A stretch of DNA of 64,000 nt from Allobosea lupini (GCF_900109525.1 NZ_FOAN01000015.1:1-64000); one strand, 5' to 3'. Shown: positions 41,269 through 51,240, numbered from the stretch's first letter. The notes: a model not told the origin generated them from the sequence alone. Program-made: numbers and translations.

Positions 41269-41735
41269 GCCGCCCTCCCCTCGACGACGGCGGCGCCAAC
41301 CTCGTCGGCTGTGACCTCTTCCAGCACCGCGCGCGGATAGCCATGGCGGGAGAGCCATTCCTCCGCCGCCTGCCGATGCGGCGCGAGACACACGAGCTCG
41401 GCATCCTCGCCGGCCCGATCGAAGACACGCACGGACCCAATCGCCGGGCGCTCGATCACGCTGAAGTGCAGGCTCGATTCCAGCGAGAAGGTGCGATGGA
41501 CCCGGATGGCGACCACGCCGCGAGCGCCGAAATCGGTCTCATGCAGGGTGAAGCTGGCGGACAGGCTGAGATTGCCCATGCACCTGCCAGGCTGCTTTCG
41601 GATCAGGCGGCCCGTGCCGTTGTTGGTCAGCCAGGCCGCAAGTTTCTTGGTGAAGCGCTCAAGCGGCCGCGGTGTGCCGTCGGACCAGGCGATGGTCGAG
41701 CCGATGGGTGCATGGAAAGCAAGAATTGCGGACAT
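41265..41735 (-). CDS. Unknown protein, first gene of the DUF7007 operon
   Basis: The 156-residue protein starts behind a strong GGAGGATACT. It is mixed alpha/beta: FTKKLAAWLTNNGTGRLIRKQPG in the N-terminal half, RVHRTFSLESSLHFSVIERPAIGSVRVFDRAGEDAELV as strands in the middle (split), and a C-terminal helix DEVGAAVVEG. No domain is recognised. Its tight overlap with DUF7007 makes it part of the same cassette function. Confidence 0.72.
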   Translation of the reverse strand: MSAILAFHAPIGSTIAWSDGTPRPLERFTKKLAAWLTNNGTGRLIRKQPGRCMGNLSLSASFTLHETDFGARGVVAIRVHRTFSLESSLHFSVIERPAIGSVRVFDRAGEDAELVCLAPHRQAAEEWLSRHGYPRAVLEEVTADEVGAAVVEGRAA

Positions 41736-41825
41736 AGTATCCTCCTGTTCGTGGTCGTGGAAACGAAGCCGCCGCCGGGATGACCGGCGGCGGGGAAGTG
41801 CATTTGCAGGAAGGGGATGAGCGGC

Positions 41826-43541
41826 CTACTCGGCGGCCTCGCGGAAGCTGTCGGGGATATCGCCCTCTTCGAAGCTCTCCTCATCAGCGTCGAAGTCGTG
41901 GGCCGGCTCGACGGGACCGTCGCCGTCGAGCTCGTCCTGATCAGCCGGCGTACCGTCACCCTCCGCCTCGACGGCGCTGTTCTCCGTCAGCCAGGCGCCG
42001 AGCGCGGCAGCGTCCGGTGCGAACAGCGCCGAGGCGTGGACTAACCGGCCTTCCTTGAAATGCTCGACCAGGGCGGCACGGGTGTCCTTGACGCGCTGGC
42101 GCGGCAGGACCGGCGTATCCTTGCAGGCAGCCTCCAAAGCCGGACGCGACAGGCACGACAGGAAGTCGTCGGTGCCCATGTTGGGGAGGAAGCCGTCCGC
42201 GCCGATGACATCGCCGGCGACGAGAGCGAGGATCCCCGACTTCGTGGCGTTCTCCCGGCACGACAGCACGTCGATCAGCACGCTGCGGACCGTTATGCGC
42301 AGCGTGTCGCTGTCGAAGGCGAGCTTGCCCTGCTGGTCGAACAGCGCCGCCGCATGACGCCCGAAGCGCCGGCCCCAACGGAAGTCGCCGCTCGCGCCGG
42401 AGTCGACCCGGACATTCTGTCCGGCGAAGGCGAGCACAAGCAGCGCCATCAGCGTGTCGTTCTCGACCGGCGCGCGCGACAGCGCCTCGTGCAGGGCGTC
42501 GGTGCGCAGGTCGCCGACCATCTCGATACCCTTGCGGGTCACGTCGGGACGCGGCTTCGCAAGCGTGCCGACATCATCGGACCCAACCACATCCTTGTCC
42601 TTCGCCTTCTTCTCCTCCGGCATGCGGTAGTGCACAGTCTGCACCTTGCCCTCGCGGTCGAGATACATCGCCGTGCAATCGCCCTTGCCGGGCTTGCCGT
42701 AGACGCGCTCCGCCCTCTTCGGTAGCTCGACTTGGCCCCAGTTGTTGGACTCGGTGATGATGCCCTTCTTCGGCAGGTTCTGCGTCATCCACTCCTGCTG
42801 AGCGCCGAGAAAGGCCTCTACCTGGGTGGTGTAGCGCGAGTCCTCGTCGGCCGGCGCGAACAGGTCCTCGACCCATTCGATGCCATAGGCCTGCGCCAGT
42901 TCGTCGCCGAAGGAAGCATCGCGCGCATACATGCGCTTCCTGGTCAGGGCGTTGGCGACGCTCCACCAGGACACCTGCGGGTCGCCCTTTTTCGGCTTGT
43001 GCGCCTTCCACACCTCCTTCTGCTCGTCGAGCGAGGCGGCCGCGATGGTGCGCAGCTGCTGCTCATTCGGCATGTCGCCCTTTGCCATTTGGTCCAGCAT
43101 CGCCGGAAACACATTTGCGAGAAGCCGGAGCTTGCGGATCTGGCGTACGGGCAGCGACAGCGCGACCGCGATCGCCTCCTCGGTCCAGCCAAGCGCGACC
43201 AGACGCTCGATGGCGCGCCACTGGTCGACCGGGTTCAGCGGCTCGCGGGCGATGTTCTCGACCATGGAGCGCATGGCGCCATTGTCGTTGGCCGCGTCCA
43301 CGACCAGCACCTCGATCTCCTCGAGCCCGGCCTTGATCGCCTGCTTCACCCGTCGATGGCCGGCATCGATGATGTAGCCATTGCCGCCGCCGCTCTCTGG
43401 CGCGATCACCGGCGGCTGCACGATGCCGACCGCCTTGATGGTGGCGAGCAGCAGCGCGTCGGCCTGCGGCGTCGACTTCGTCTGGCGCGTGCGGTCGGGA
43501 TTGTCCTTCAGCGCGCGCGGGTCGACCTTCACGATGTGCAT
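41826..43541 (-). CDS. Large ParB/RepB-like nuclease-fold protein of the mobile cassette
   Basis: The 571-residue protein has a ParB-like N-terminal domain (about 5-110: VDPRALKDNPDRTRQTKSTPQADALLLATI, VQPPVIAPE, GYIIDAGHRRVKQAIKAGLEEIEVLVVD, MRSMVENIAREPLNPVDQWRAIERLV, in parts) and a helix-turn-helix (WTEEAIAVALSLPVRQIRKLRLL). A long C-terminal region unlike partition ParB includes WVEDLFAPADEDSRY and an acidic tail (EGDGTPADQDELDGDG). It is characteristic of alphaproteobacterial conjugative elements, where it precedes the methylase-helicase gene's end. AAGGAG precedes the ATG at 43541. Probably regulatory or DNA-processing rather than a centromere protein. Confidence 0.88.
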   Translation of the reverse strand: MHIVKVDPRALKDNPDRTRQTKSTPQADALLLATIKAVGIVQPPVIAPESGGGNGYIIDAGHRRVKQAIKAGLEEIEVLVVDAANDNGAMRSMVENIAREPLNPVDQWRAIERLVALGWTEEAIAVALSLPVRQIRKLRLLANVFPAMLDQMAKGDMPNEQQLRTIAAASLDEQKEVWKAHKPKKGDPQVSWWSVANALTRKRMYARDASFGDELAQAYGIEWVEDLFAPADEDSRYTTQVEAFLGAQQEWMTQNLPKKGIITESNNWGQVELPKRAERVYGKPGKGDCTAMYLDREGKVQTVHYRMPEEKKAKDKDVVGSDDVGTLAKPRPDVTRKGIEMVGDLRTDALHEALSRAPVENDTLMALLVLAFAGQNVRVDSGASGDFRWGRRFGRHAAALFDQQGKLAFDSDTLRITVRSVLIDVLSCRENATKSGILALVAGDVIGADGFLPNMGTDDFLSCLSRPALEAACKDTPVLPRQRVKDTRAALVEHFKEGRLVHASALFAPDAAALGAWLTENSAVEAEGDGTPADQDELDGDGPVEPAHDFDADEESFEEGDIPDSFREAAE

Positions 43542-43580
43542 GGGAATGCTCCTTCCAGAGGGTTGCGGACGCGGGGGCTT

Positions 43581-43685
43581 CCCCGCTCCTGTCCGGTCTT
43601 CTTGCCGAAGACCCCCTCCGGCCGGCGGAGCGGACAGGCCGGTGCAACCGCCGGCGAGCATCCTTGCCCGGCGGGACGAGCGGGG
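43581..43685. repeat. GC-rich hairpin cluster in the leader of the ParB-like gene
   Basis: Outer arms CCCCGCTC (43581-43588) and GAGCGGGG (43678-43685) pair perfectly. Nested arms CCTGTCCG (43588-43595) and CGGACAGG (43631-43638) and GTCTTC/GAAGAC within them can form a branched stem. It lies 40-144 bp upstream of the start codon at 43541. Confidence 0.6.
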
Positions 43686-43812
43686 CCGACAGCCCTGCGC
43701 AGGCCGACGGGCCGGGATCGCGCAAACGGAGGTTGAGCGACAGCGCCACCGGCATGGCCGATCCGCGAAGTGGCTTTTCCCCCTCCTCTTTTTCCCCATC
43801 CCTCCGTCCCTT

Positions 43813-46800
43813 CTATACGGCCTGCCGCTCTCCATCCCCATGGAGACCCTCGACATCGGCCGCGAGCGCCTTCTCCACCTCGGCGAGTTGCCTGCGCTTG
43901 TCGGCCAAATCACCGGCGAAGACGAACTCGCCGCCATCGCGCAACAGATAGGAGGCAAGGCGGCACCGGGCATCGGCCAGGTGCTGGCGATAGCGCTCCC
44001 GCTCGCCCTCGAAATCCGCCAGCGCATGCTCGAGGCGTGCAACCGCGCCGAGTGGCGTCACCGTGACCGACAGCTCGATTTCATGATCGGTGCCGGTGCG
44101 TCGCAGGCCGGTGTCGTAGCGATAGCCGTCCTTGCCAAACCGCTCTCCGGAATACTCCAGATCAAAGCCGCCGATCGAGGCGATCACGGCCTCGCCCTCG
44201 TGCTGTAGCTGAACCAGGGTCAGGATCTCCTTCATAAGCGCTCGGCCGGCGGCCTTTCGTTCGGAATGGGACATGCCGCCTATGGTCAATGCGAAGGCCT
44301 CGCCTGCGGTCGGCACGAGGCGAGCGAGGTCCTGTCCGATTTCCTCGATGCGACGGGTCACATGCGCGATGTCGCGCTCGGCATCGCGAATCTGCCGACG
44401 GATGGCGAACTGGTCGTCCTCATGCGCGGCGCGCAGGCGCTCCAACCGGGCGACATCGGCCTCCAGTCCCGCCTTTTGCACCAGGCGCTGGTCGCCGGAC
44501 GCGATCGCCTTGGCCATAGCGAACTGATTGGCCTGCCCCTCGCCGAGATCTTCCAGCCTGCGGATCGAGGTGTCGCCGGAGAGCGCCGCCGCAATGAAGC
44601 GGGCCTTGCGCTCGTTGTTCTGCCACATCGTGGCGTCGAGACTGCCTTCGGTAGCGTAGGCGTAGATGTCGACCTCATCATGCTGGTTCCCCTGCCGGAC
44701 GATCCGGCCTTCCCGCTGCTCGATGTGCGAGGGCAGCCAGGGCACATCGAGATGATGCAGCGCTTTCAGCCGGAGCTGCGCGTTGACGCCGGTGCCCATC
44801 GTCTCGGACGAGCCGATCAGAAACCGTACCTTGCCCGCGCGGACATCGCCGAACAGGCGCTGCTTCGCCTCGGATTTCTTGAAGTCTTGCATGAAGGTGA
44901 TCTCGGAGGCCGGCACGCCCATGCGGATCAACTCATCACGGATCCAGCGATAAGCCGAGAAGCCGCGGCTCTTCTCGACATTGATCGTGCCAAGGTCGGA
45001 AAAGATCATCTGCGCGGCGCCCTCCAACTCGAACGGCTTGCCGTCCGGGCGGATGTAGCTGTTGCCGGCCGTCGCCTCCCAGATACGGAAGGCGTTGCGA
45101 ACGAGCAGGTTCAGCTTGTTGTCGGGCTCGTTGTCGTTGTCCGCATCGACCAGGCGCAAGTCGATCGCCGCATGGCGGCCATCGGTGATGATCGAGAGCA
45201 GGATGTCGTCACCCGGCTCCACCGGCCGTTCACGCTCCTCGATTGCCTTGATGCGGGCGTCCAGCACCATCTGGTAGCGCTTGAAGGCCGCTGTCGGCTT
45301 CGCCGTAACGATCTGGCGACGCCCCGTCGCGATCGCCGGCACCTTCGCATAGCGCCGCAGATCCTCCGGCATCACGACGTCCGCGAACGAGCGGAACATC
45401 GCGATCAGCTCCGGCACATTGACGAAGGACGCAAACCGGCTGACCGGCTTGTATTTTCCAGACGGCTGAAGCTCGAGCTCGCTCGTGGTGTCGCCGAAGG
45501 TCGAGGCCCAAGCGTCGAACTCGTGCAGGCCTCGCTCCGTCAGCGCGGCATGGCCCATGAGCCGCTGCACCGAGAACATCTCGCCGAGCGTGTTGGTGAT
45601 CGGCGTACCCGACGCAAGCACGAGCGCCCTGCCGGGATTCCTCGTCTCGACGAAGCGGGATTTGACATAGAGGTCCCATGCCCGCTGCGACCCGTTCGGA
45701 TCGACGCCCTTCAGCGTCGACATGTTAGTGGCGAAGGAGAGCTTCCTGAACTCCTGCGCCTCATCGACGATGATCTGGTCGACACCGATCTCGGCGATGG
45801 TCAGCAGATCGTCCTTGCGCGTCGACAACGCTTCCAGCCGTTCCTTGAGCCCCTCTTTCAACCGCTTGAGCCGCTTGCGCGAGACGCGGTCGTCGCTCTC
45901 CACCTTGGTCAGCAGGGTCTCGTAGAGCTCGAGCTCGTCCTGGATCATCTGCTGCTCGAAGGCCGAGGGGATGCCGATGAACCGGAAGGCCGAATGCGTG
46001 ATGATGATCGCATCCCAGGTCGCTGTCGCCGCGCGCGACAGAAAGCGAGCCCGCTTCTCTTTCACGAAATTGGTCTCGTCGGCGACGAGGATGCGGGCGT
46101 TCGGGTAGAGCGCCAGGAACTCGCGCGCCGCCTGTGCCAGGCAATGGCCGGGGACGACCATCATCGCCTTGGCGATCAGGCCGAGCCGGCGTTGTTCCAT
46201 GACGGCGGCGGCCATGGTCATGGTCTTTCCCGCGCCGACGGCGTGGGCGAGATAGGTCGAGCCGGCCGAGACGATGCGCCAAATGCCGCGCTTTTGGTGG
46301 CTATAAAGCGAAAAGGCGCCTGAGGCGCCCGGAAGCTGGAGATGATCGCCGTTGAAGCCTCGCGGGGCGATGTTGTTGAAGCGGTCGTTATAGAAGCGCG
46401 CCAGCCGGTCGGTCCGGTCGGGGTCGGACCAGACCCAGGCCTGGAAGGCGGTCTTGATCTTCTGGAGCTTCTCCTTCGCAGCTTCGGTGTCGACAACGTT
46501 GAGCACGCGGCGTTCCCTGCCGTCCTCCTCGAAGGTGTCGAATATCTGCGGCACGCGGCTGTTCAAGGCATCGGCGAGCAGCTCGCCGGCATCCCGGCGT
46601 TCTGTGCCCCATTCCGACGTGCCGGCGGCAATCCAGCCGAGTTGACGGGCCTCGACCGTCCAGGAGGCCAGTTCCGGCATATGGTGGATGCGGATCTCCG
46701 CGCCCATCGTTTCCGTGACGAACGCGACCACATCCGATGCCGGGATCCATGGTGCGCCCAGACGAGCCGTGATGTCGGGGGGGCGCAGGTCGGCGGGCTG

Positions 46801-48930
46801 GACCTCGACCAGGGCGCGGACATTGCGTTCGAACGCGGGATCGAGAGCGGCGGCGGCTTCCGCCGCCTTCAACTTGTCGCGAACATGACCGGAGAGATAA
46901 GCGTCCGCCATCTGCCAGGCGCCGGTCTCGGGATCACGGAAGATTGCGTCGCCAAGCTCAGCGATGACGGCGTCGGTATTTGCGTGCAGCAGCTCGGCGA
47001 TGTGGTCGAGATCGACATGGCCGCGCTCGTTCAGCACCACGGCTAGCGCATCCGGGCCGCTAGCAATCACCGGCGCCGACGGCGGTGCGATCACGCGCTC
47101 GGAAAAGATTGGACCAGGCTTCGCCGTATCGGTCTCGAGGTCGTAATCCTCGATAGAGGCGACGAGCCAGCAGTCGGGATCGTCGAGGAAGGGAAGCAGA
47201 TTCGGCCGGCGATGCGTCTCGCGCACCTCGCCGCTTTCCTCGTCCTCGCTGATCGAGACCGTCGTGTGGTTGATGGGCCCGAAGTCGCGGATGAAGCTCG
47301 ACCAGGCGATGCGCAGCTTCACCTGCGCGTCCTTCCAAGGGCGGTCCTGCTCTTGGCTCTTCAACACCTCGCGCAGGGCGTCGCGGACCGGGATCAGCTT
47401 GCGGATGATCCGGACATGCTTCTCCGGCATGCCTTCCGCGCTGCGACCCTGTCGGACCTTCACTGCAACGGGCACACCGTCGATGACCTGCATCAAGCCA
47501 TGCGAAGCGTCGAAGATGAAGCTGCCCTCGCGAACATGGCGATGCGATGGGAGATCGACTACCGGGCCGCCCGCCTCATCCGCCATGTCGGAGTCGATGA
47601 CGGTAGGCTCGCCATCATAGAGGGCTTCCGGAAGAAGGGAGATGGCGGCGTCGAGCGCGGGGGCGAGATCCGCGCCCACGCGCGGCAGGCAGGTATAGGT
47701 CTCGCCGAACGGACCCGAGGTCGTGGCGTGCTCGCCCAGCACGAACGCCGGATGGCGTGCGAACCAGCGGTTTACGCGAATGGCGACGCTTTCGCCATCG
47801 GCAGGGCGGATATCGTCGAGGTCGAGCCAGCTCTGGCCGCCTTCGGGCTCGCCGACCTTGCGCTTCCGGAAGAACAGGATGTCAACGACCGCATCCGTGC
47901 CGGCGTCAGTGCGGAAGCTGCCCTCGGGCAGGCGGATCGCTGCAATCAGGTCGGCCGACTTCGCGATATACTCGCGGGCAGAACTGTCAGCCTTGTCCAT
48001 CGTGCCGTGCGAGGTCACGAAGGCCGCGAGCGCCCCGGGCTTCAGCAGATCGATCGACCGCGCCAGAAAATAGTCGTGCAGGCACAGGCCCAGCGCACGA
48101 TAGGCCCGGTCCGAGCGGACCGTGCGGTCGGAAAAGGGCGGATTGCCGATCGCGAGGTCGAAACTCGCCGGCAGCTCGGTGCGGGCGAAGTCCCCGGTGA
48201 CGATCCGCCCCTGCGGCTGCAGCAGGCGGGCGATGCGTGCCGTCACCGGATCGAGCTCGACCCCGGTGACGTGGGCGACGTCGCGCAAACATCCTGGCAT
48301 CAGTGCCGGAAACAGCCCCGTGCCGATGCCCGGTTCCAGCACCCGGCCGCCGCGCCAGCCGAGGCGTTGCAGCCCTGACCAGATCGCCCGGATGATGAAC
48401 TCCGGCGTGAAATGGGCATACTGTGTGCATCGCGCCAGCGAGGCGTAAGCGGCCTCGTCGACGGCATCCTGCAAGTCAGCGCCGATCTCCTCCCAGCCAG
48501 CGCGGAAGGTCGCCTCGCCCGGATGGCGGAAGACGCCGTTCGCCAGACCTGACGCGCCGAAGCCGGTGAAGCGGATCAGCGTGTGCTGCTCCGCCCGCGT
48601 GGCCGGGCGCTCCTCGGCCTCGATCGCCGCCGCCAGGCGGATTGCCGCGATATTGTCGCGGGCGCGCTCCTTCCAGCCGCGGGCGAGGTCACGGTCGCCA
48701 TCGAGATGGAAATCGCGTTGAGGCTCACGCGGCGGCTTCGCGCGAGCGATGGGCCGGGCCGCGCGGGGCGCCGGCGCCTGGGCTGGCGCCGGCGTGGTCG
48801 GATCGGGATCGTCATCATTCCCGGGACCGGCATCGAAATCGCCGGCGAAAGCGGTCACGCCAAGCCCGAGGCCGGACGAGAGCGCGGTATTGCCAAACAG
48901 GTCGACTGTGAAGGGGTCGTCATGCGCCAC
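43813..48930 (-). CDS. N6-adenine methylase / SNF2-like helicase fusion (DarB-like antirestriction)
   Basis: The 1705-residue protein has an N-terminal adenine methyltransferase (about 190-350: GRVLEPGIGTGLF for S-adenosylmethionine binding, and the catalytic NPPF in DLAIGNPPFSDR near 260). A superfamily-2 helicase follows: a P-loop GAGKT near 900, the Walker B DEAQEF near 1055, and motif VI QREGRIVRQGNQ near 1405. The C-terminus is a coiled coil (about 1470-1700). This layout matches DarB of phage P1 and the large helicase-methylases of conjugative elements, thought to protect entering DNA from restriction. GTG start at 48930 behind AGGAG. The reading frame is intact. Confidence 0.92.
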   Translation of the reverse strand: MAHDDPFTVDLFGNTALSSGLGLGVTAFAGDFDAGPGNDDDPDPTTPAPAQAPAPRAARPIARAKPPREPQRDFHLDGDRDLARGWKERARDNIAAIRLAAAIEAEERPATRAEQHTLIRFTGFGASGLANGVFRHPGEATFRAGWEEIGADLQDAVDEAAYASLARCTQYAHFTPEFIIRAIWSGLQRLGWRGGRVLEPGIGTGLFPALMPGCLRDVAHVTGVELDPVTARIARLLQPQGRIVTGDFARTELPASFDLAIGNPPFSDRTVRSDRAYRALGLCLHDYFLARSIDLLKPGALAAFVTSHGTMDKADSSAREYIAKSADLIAAIRLPEGSFRTDAGTDAVVDILFFRKRKVGEPEGGQSWLDLDDIRPADGESVAIRVNRWFARHPAFVLGEHATTSGPFGETYTCLPRVGADLAPALDAAISLLPEALYDGEPTVIDSDMADEAGGPVVDLPSHRHVREGSFIFDASHGLMQVIDGVPVAVKVRQGRSAEGMPEKHVRIIRKLIPVRDALREVLKSQEQDRPWKDAQVKLRIAWSSFIRDFGPINHTTVSISEDEESGEVRETHRRPNLLPFLDDPDCWLVASIEDYDLETDTAKPGPIFSERVIAPPSAPVIASGPDALAVVLNERGHVDLDHIAELLHANTDAVIAELGDAIFRDPETGAWQMADAYLSGHVRDKLKAAEAAAALDPAFERNVRALVEVQPADLRPPDITARLGAPWIPASDVVAFVTETMGAEIRIHHMPELASWTVEARQLGWIAAGTSEWGTERRDAGELLADALNSRVPQIFDTFEEDGRERRVLNVVDTEAAKEKLQKIKTAFQAWVWSDPDRTDRLARFYNDRFNNIAPRGFNGDHLQLPGASGAFSLYSHQKRGIWRIVSAGSTYLAHAVGAGKTMTMAAAVMEQRRLGLIAKAMMVVPGHCLAQAAREFLALYPNARILVADETNFVKEKRARFLSRAATATWDAIIITHSAFRFIGIPSAFEQQMIQDELELYETLLTKVESDDRVSRKRLKRLKEGLKERLEALSTRKDDLLTIAEIGVDQIIVDEAQEFRKLSFATNMSTLKGVDPNGSQRAWDLYVKSRFVETRNPGRALVLASGTPITNTLGEMFSVQRLMGHAALTERGLHEFDAWASTFGDTTSELELQPSGKYKPVSRFASFVNVPELIAMFRSFADVVMPEDLRRYAKVPAIATGRRQIVTAKPTAAFKRYQMVLDARIKAIEERERPVEPGDDILLSIITDGRHAAIDLRLVDADNDNEPDNKLNLLVRNAFRIWEATAGNSYIRPDGKPFELEGAAQMIFSDLGTINVEKSRGFSAYRWIRDELIRMGVPASEITFMQDFKKSEAKQRLFGDVRAGKVRFLIGSSETMGTGVNAQLRLKALHHLDVPWLPSHIEQREGRIVRQGNQHDEVDIYAYATEGSLDATMWQNNERKARFIAAALSGDTSIRRLEDLGEGQANQFAMAKAIASGDQRLVQKAGLEADVARLERLRAAHEDDQFAIRRQIRDAERDIAHVTRRIEEIGQDLARLVPTAGEAFALTIGGMSHSERKAAGRALMKEILTLVQLQHEGEAVIASIGGFDLEYSGERFGKDGYRYDTGLRRTGTDHEIELSVTVTPLGAVARLEHALADFEGERERYRQHLADARCRLASYLLRDGGEFVFAGDLADKRRQLAEVEKALAADVEGLHGDGERQAV

Positions 48931-49028
48931 TGCGACGTGCTCCTGTGCTGAAGGCGCGCGCCATCGGCCCGCTGGGCGAGCCAGGCGGTCGGAAGGGCGC
49001 TATGTGGTGGAAGGGATGACCGCGAGAG

Positions 49029-49427
49029 TCAGCGGCGGAACGGCGTGATCGACATGCTGTGGTCGGTCGTTGCGATGGTAATGTGCGTGGCCGCTGGAGC
49101 GGTCTTGATCAGCCGGACCAGCATCGCGGCATCAAGGAACTCGATCCCGTCATCGGCCCCAAAGTGCCGGCGCTTGTAGTGCCAATGAGCCGGATTGGTC
49201 TTCAGATCGCACTCCTCGGCGTAAATCACGAAGGGACGCTGCCCATCGGCGAGCTTGCCGTTGGCCATCAGGGATACGCCCTCGTCACCGACCAGCCAGG
49301 CGCCGGGCTGTTCGCCCTCGCCCGGACGGATGCCGTAATAGGGATTGCAGAAGCCGCCATTGAGGAAGGCGTCGATCCGCCCGCGCGTGATGACGGCGTG
49401 GACATGCGTCACGGAGAAGGTGAACAT
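49029..49427 (-). CDS. DUF3085 protein
   Basis: The 132-residue protein matches DUF3085: FNGGFCNPYYGIRPGEGEQPGAWLVGDEGVSLMANGKL (family core, in parts), FVIYAEECDLKTNPAHWHYKRRHFGADDGIEFLDA. The family occurs on plasmids and integrative elements beside methylase-helicase genes; function unknown. It starts at 49427, 11 bp after the DUF1419 gene, and precedes the methylase-helicase gene, so the three look co-transcribed. Confidence 0.85.
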   Translation of the reverse strand: MFTFSVTHVHAVITRGRIDAFLNGGFCNPYYGIRPGEGEQPGAWLVGDEGVSLMANGKLADGQRPFVIYAEECDLKTNPAHWHYKRRHFGADDGIEFLDAAMLVRLIKTAPAATHITIATTDHSMSITPFRR

Positions 49428-49438
49428 CGCCGCCGTCC

Positions 49439-50047
49439 TCACGCTGCCACCGCATCGGGCAGGTAGCGCAGATGCACCGGCAGCTTCGCCGAGATTTCCG
49501 CATCCGAAAGCTGGTCGAGCAGCCCGAAGGCCCGCGCCTGCCAGAACACGCACATCATCACGATGCGCTTGCCGCGATGGGACGAGGGGAAGCGCCCGTC
49601 GGCATAGCCGCGATAGGCGTCCTCGGTTGCGCTCCAGATATGATCGAGACGCTCCTCCCGTGTCATCGCCCGAACGGCGCGGGATTCCCGTTCGACGATC
49701 GCGGCGCGCATGCGCTTGGGCGAGCCCCTGTCGCCCAGGTCGCAATAGCCGTGGAAATGGCGGATGCGCCCGTGGAGCGACAGTTCGAAGAAGATCGAGG
49801 TGATCGAGCCGGTAAGGTATTCGCGCATGGCGAACAGTCCGGCCCGCATCCACAGCGGCGGCAGGATCTCGAACATATAATCATGCTCGGCCTTGCTGAT
49901 CTCGAACCATTCACCGCGGAAGAGCGCGCCGTCGCCGTCCTCAAAGCGGTTGGGGCGCTGGGCATGTCGATCGAACAGGCGGAACATCTGCCGGCGATCG
50001 GCGACGCCCTGATAGACCTTGCGGACGGGATTGGCGGAGAGGCGCAT
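49439..50047 (-). CDS. DUF1419 protein
   Basis: The 202-residue protein belongs to DUF1419: VRKVYQGVADRRQMFRLFDRHAQRPNRFEDGDGALFRGEWFEISKAEHDYMFEILPPLWMR (in parts) is the family signature, followed by FHGYCDLGDRG and a helical C-terminus. It is almost confined to mobile elements of alphaproteobacteria; the function is unknown. The start at 50047 has AAAGGAG upstream at good spacing. The intergenic leader upstream contains a hairpin at 50158-50197. Confidence 0.88.
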   Translation of the reverse strand: MRLSANPVRKVYQGVADRRQMFRLFDRHAQRPNRFEDGDGALFRGEWFEISKAEHDYMFEILPPLWMRAGLFAMREYLTGSITSIFFELSLHGRIRHFHGYCDLGDRGSPKRMRAAIVERESRAVRAMTREERLDHIWSATEDAYRGYADGRFPSSHRGKRIVMMCVFWQARAFGLLDQLSDAEISAKLPVHLRYLPDAVAA

Positions 50048-50157
50048 GATGGGCTCCTTTGGCCTCGTCCGGGCCGGAGCGCGGCTAACCCACCGGGTCG
50101 CCATCTTCTCTTCAGCCCTTCAGACCCCTCCCCGCCGCCGCCTCTCCGTCCGGACGG

Positions 50158-50197
50158 GTCAAGGGCCGGCGCAGCCGGGCGAAGCTTCACCCTTGAC
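50158..50197. repeat. Hairpin GTCAAGGG...CCCTTGAC between the Toprim and DUF1419 genes
   Basis: Perfect 8-bp arms at 50158-50165 and 50190-50197; a 12-bp palindrome CCGTCCGGACGG lies just beside it (50146-50157). It overlaps the last codons of the Toprim gene and sits about 110-150 bp upstream of the DUF1419 start. It may be an attenuator or processing site. Confidence 0.55.
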
Positions 50198-51146
50198 GCG
50201 GCCGGCGGGCATGCGGCAGACCCCGCCTCCCCTTTCCATTCTCCATTTTCTCCGCACCCTTTGCGCGCAGCGCGTCGTTCCAGTCGTCGGCCGGAGGAGT
50301 CAGCCGGAACCAGTCGCAGCCGGTCTCCTCGGCGATATCGCGAAGCCGCGCTGCGAAGGCTTGTCCCTGAGCATTGGCATCGGTCGCGGCGGCCAGTTGC
50401 GCTCCGGGACGCGCGGCGAGCACCCGCACCGCCGCTTGCGTTGCCGGCGACCAGCCGCCGCCGGTGCTGAGATAGAGGCTGCCCTCGCGCAGCCCCTCGA
50501 AGGCGGCTAGGCTCATGGCGTCGATCGCCGCCTCGGTGACGCAGAGGCGTGAGGACTCGGGCGCACCTAGCCGGAACAGCATCTTCGCACCTCCCGTCGA
50601 AAAGCCGCGCCAGTCGGGACCGCGCTCCTCCCAGCCGGTGATGTCGCCCGTGTCGTCGGCATGAGCGGCCCACATGCTGCCATACGGGCCTTCCCGCAGC
50701 CGTTCTTGCCGGATAGCGGCGCGGATGATGATGTCGGGCAGGCAGCGTTCGTCGCGCAGATAGCGCCAGGTCGCGGAACCCGGCCACGGCTTGCGGCGGG
50801 CGGCCCAGCGTTCGGAAAGAGAAGCCACAGGCGCCTGCTGACGCGGGGCGCGCGTCCAGACCGGTTCTGCCGGCGTGAACCCGACCAATTCGGCAGCCGA
50901 CGCCAGCGCATCAGCGAAGCCGCCGCCGTCGAGATGGCGGATCAGCAAGAATACGTCGCCCTTCGCGTCCGACTGCGGGTCGAACCAGCCCTTGCCGTCA
51001 TGGATCACGATGACGATCTCATCGCCGCGCCGGTGCTTCACCGCGCGGCGCGTGCTCTCCTTCACGTCGATCGCGAAGCCGGCCTTCTCCAGCACGGCCG
51101 CGCAGGATACGCGTTCCTTCAGATATTCGACCTCGCTCGTCACCAT
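50187..51146 (-). CDS. DUF3991 / Toprim domain protein
   Basis: The 319-residue protein has an N-terminal primase-like region, then DUF3991 (about 105-190) and a Toprim-type domain (about 190-290: LFRLGAPESSRLCVTEAAIDAMSLAAF with the catalytic Glu, then LAAATDANAQGQAFA with the acidic D-x-D/N motif, in parts). Such proteins on conjugative elements are thought to act in single-strand DNA processing or priming after transfer. The basic tail is read through a hairpin sequence. GGGAGAACGAG precedes the ATG. A long hairpin lies in its leader (51241-51327). Confidence 0.85.
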   Translation of the reverse strand: MVTSEVEYLKERVSCAAVLEKAGFAIDVKESTRRAVKHRRGDEIVIVIHDGKGWFDPQSDAKGDVFLLIRHLDGGGFADALASAAELVGFTPAEPVWTRAPRQQAPVASLSERWAARRKPWPGSATWRYLRDERCLPDIIIRAAIRQERLREGPYGSMWAAHADDTGDITGWEERGPDWRGFSTGGAKMLFRLGAPESSRLCVTEAAIDAMSLAAFEGLREGSLYLSTGGGWSPATQAAVRVLAARPGAQLAAATDANAQGQAFAARLRDIAEETGCDWFRLTPPADDWNDALRAKGAEKMENGKGRRGLPHARRPRQG

Positions 51147-51240
51147 CTCGTTCTCCCAGGACGCTCTCGTCCGGCCCTTTCTTCGTCTTCCTTATCCCCG
51201 CATCTCGCGGGATCGCTCCCAACGGCTGCGAAGAGCCAAG

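Noticed and set aside
44266..46323. Long open frame on the + strand (about 685 codons) inside the methylase-helicase gene
   Set aside because: It is antisense to a clearly conserved gene, rich in Arg/Gly/Asp as expected from the complement of GC-rich codons, and matches no family.
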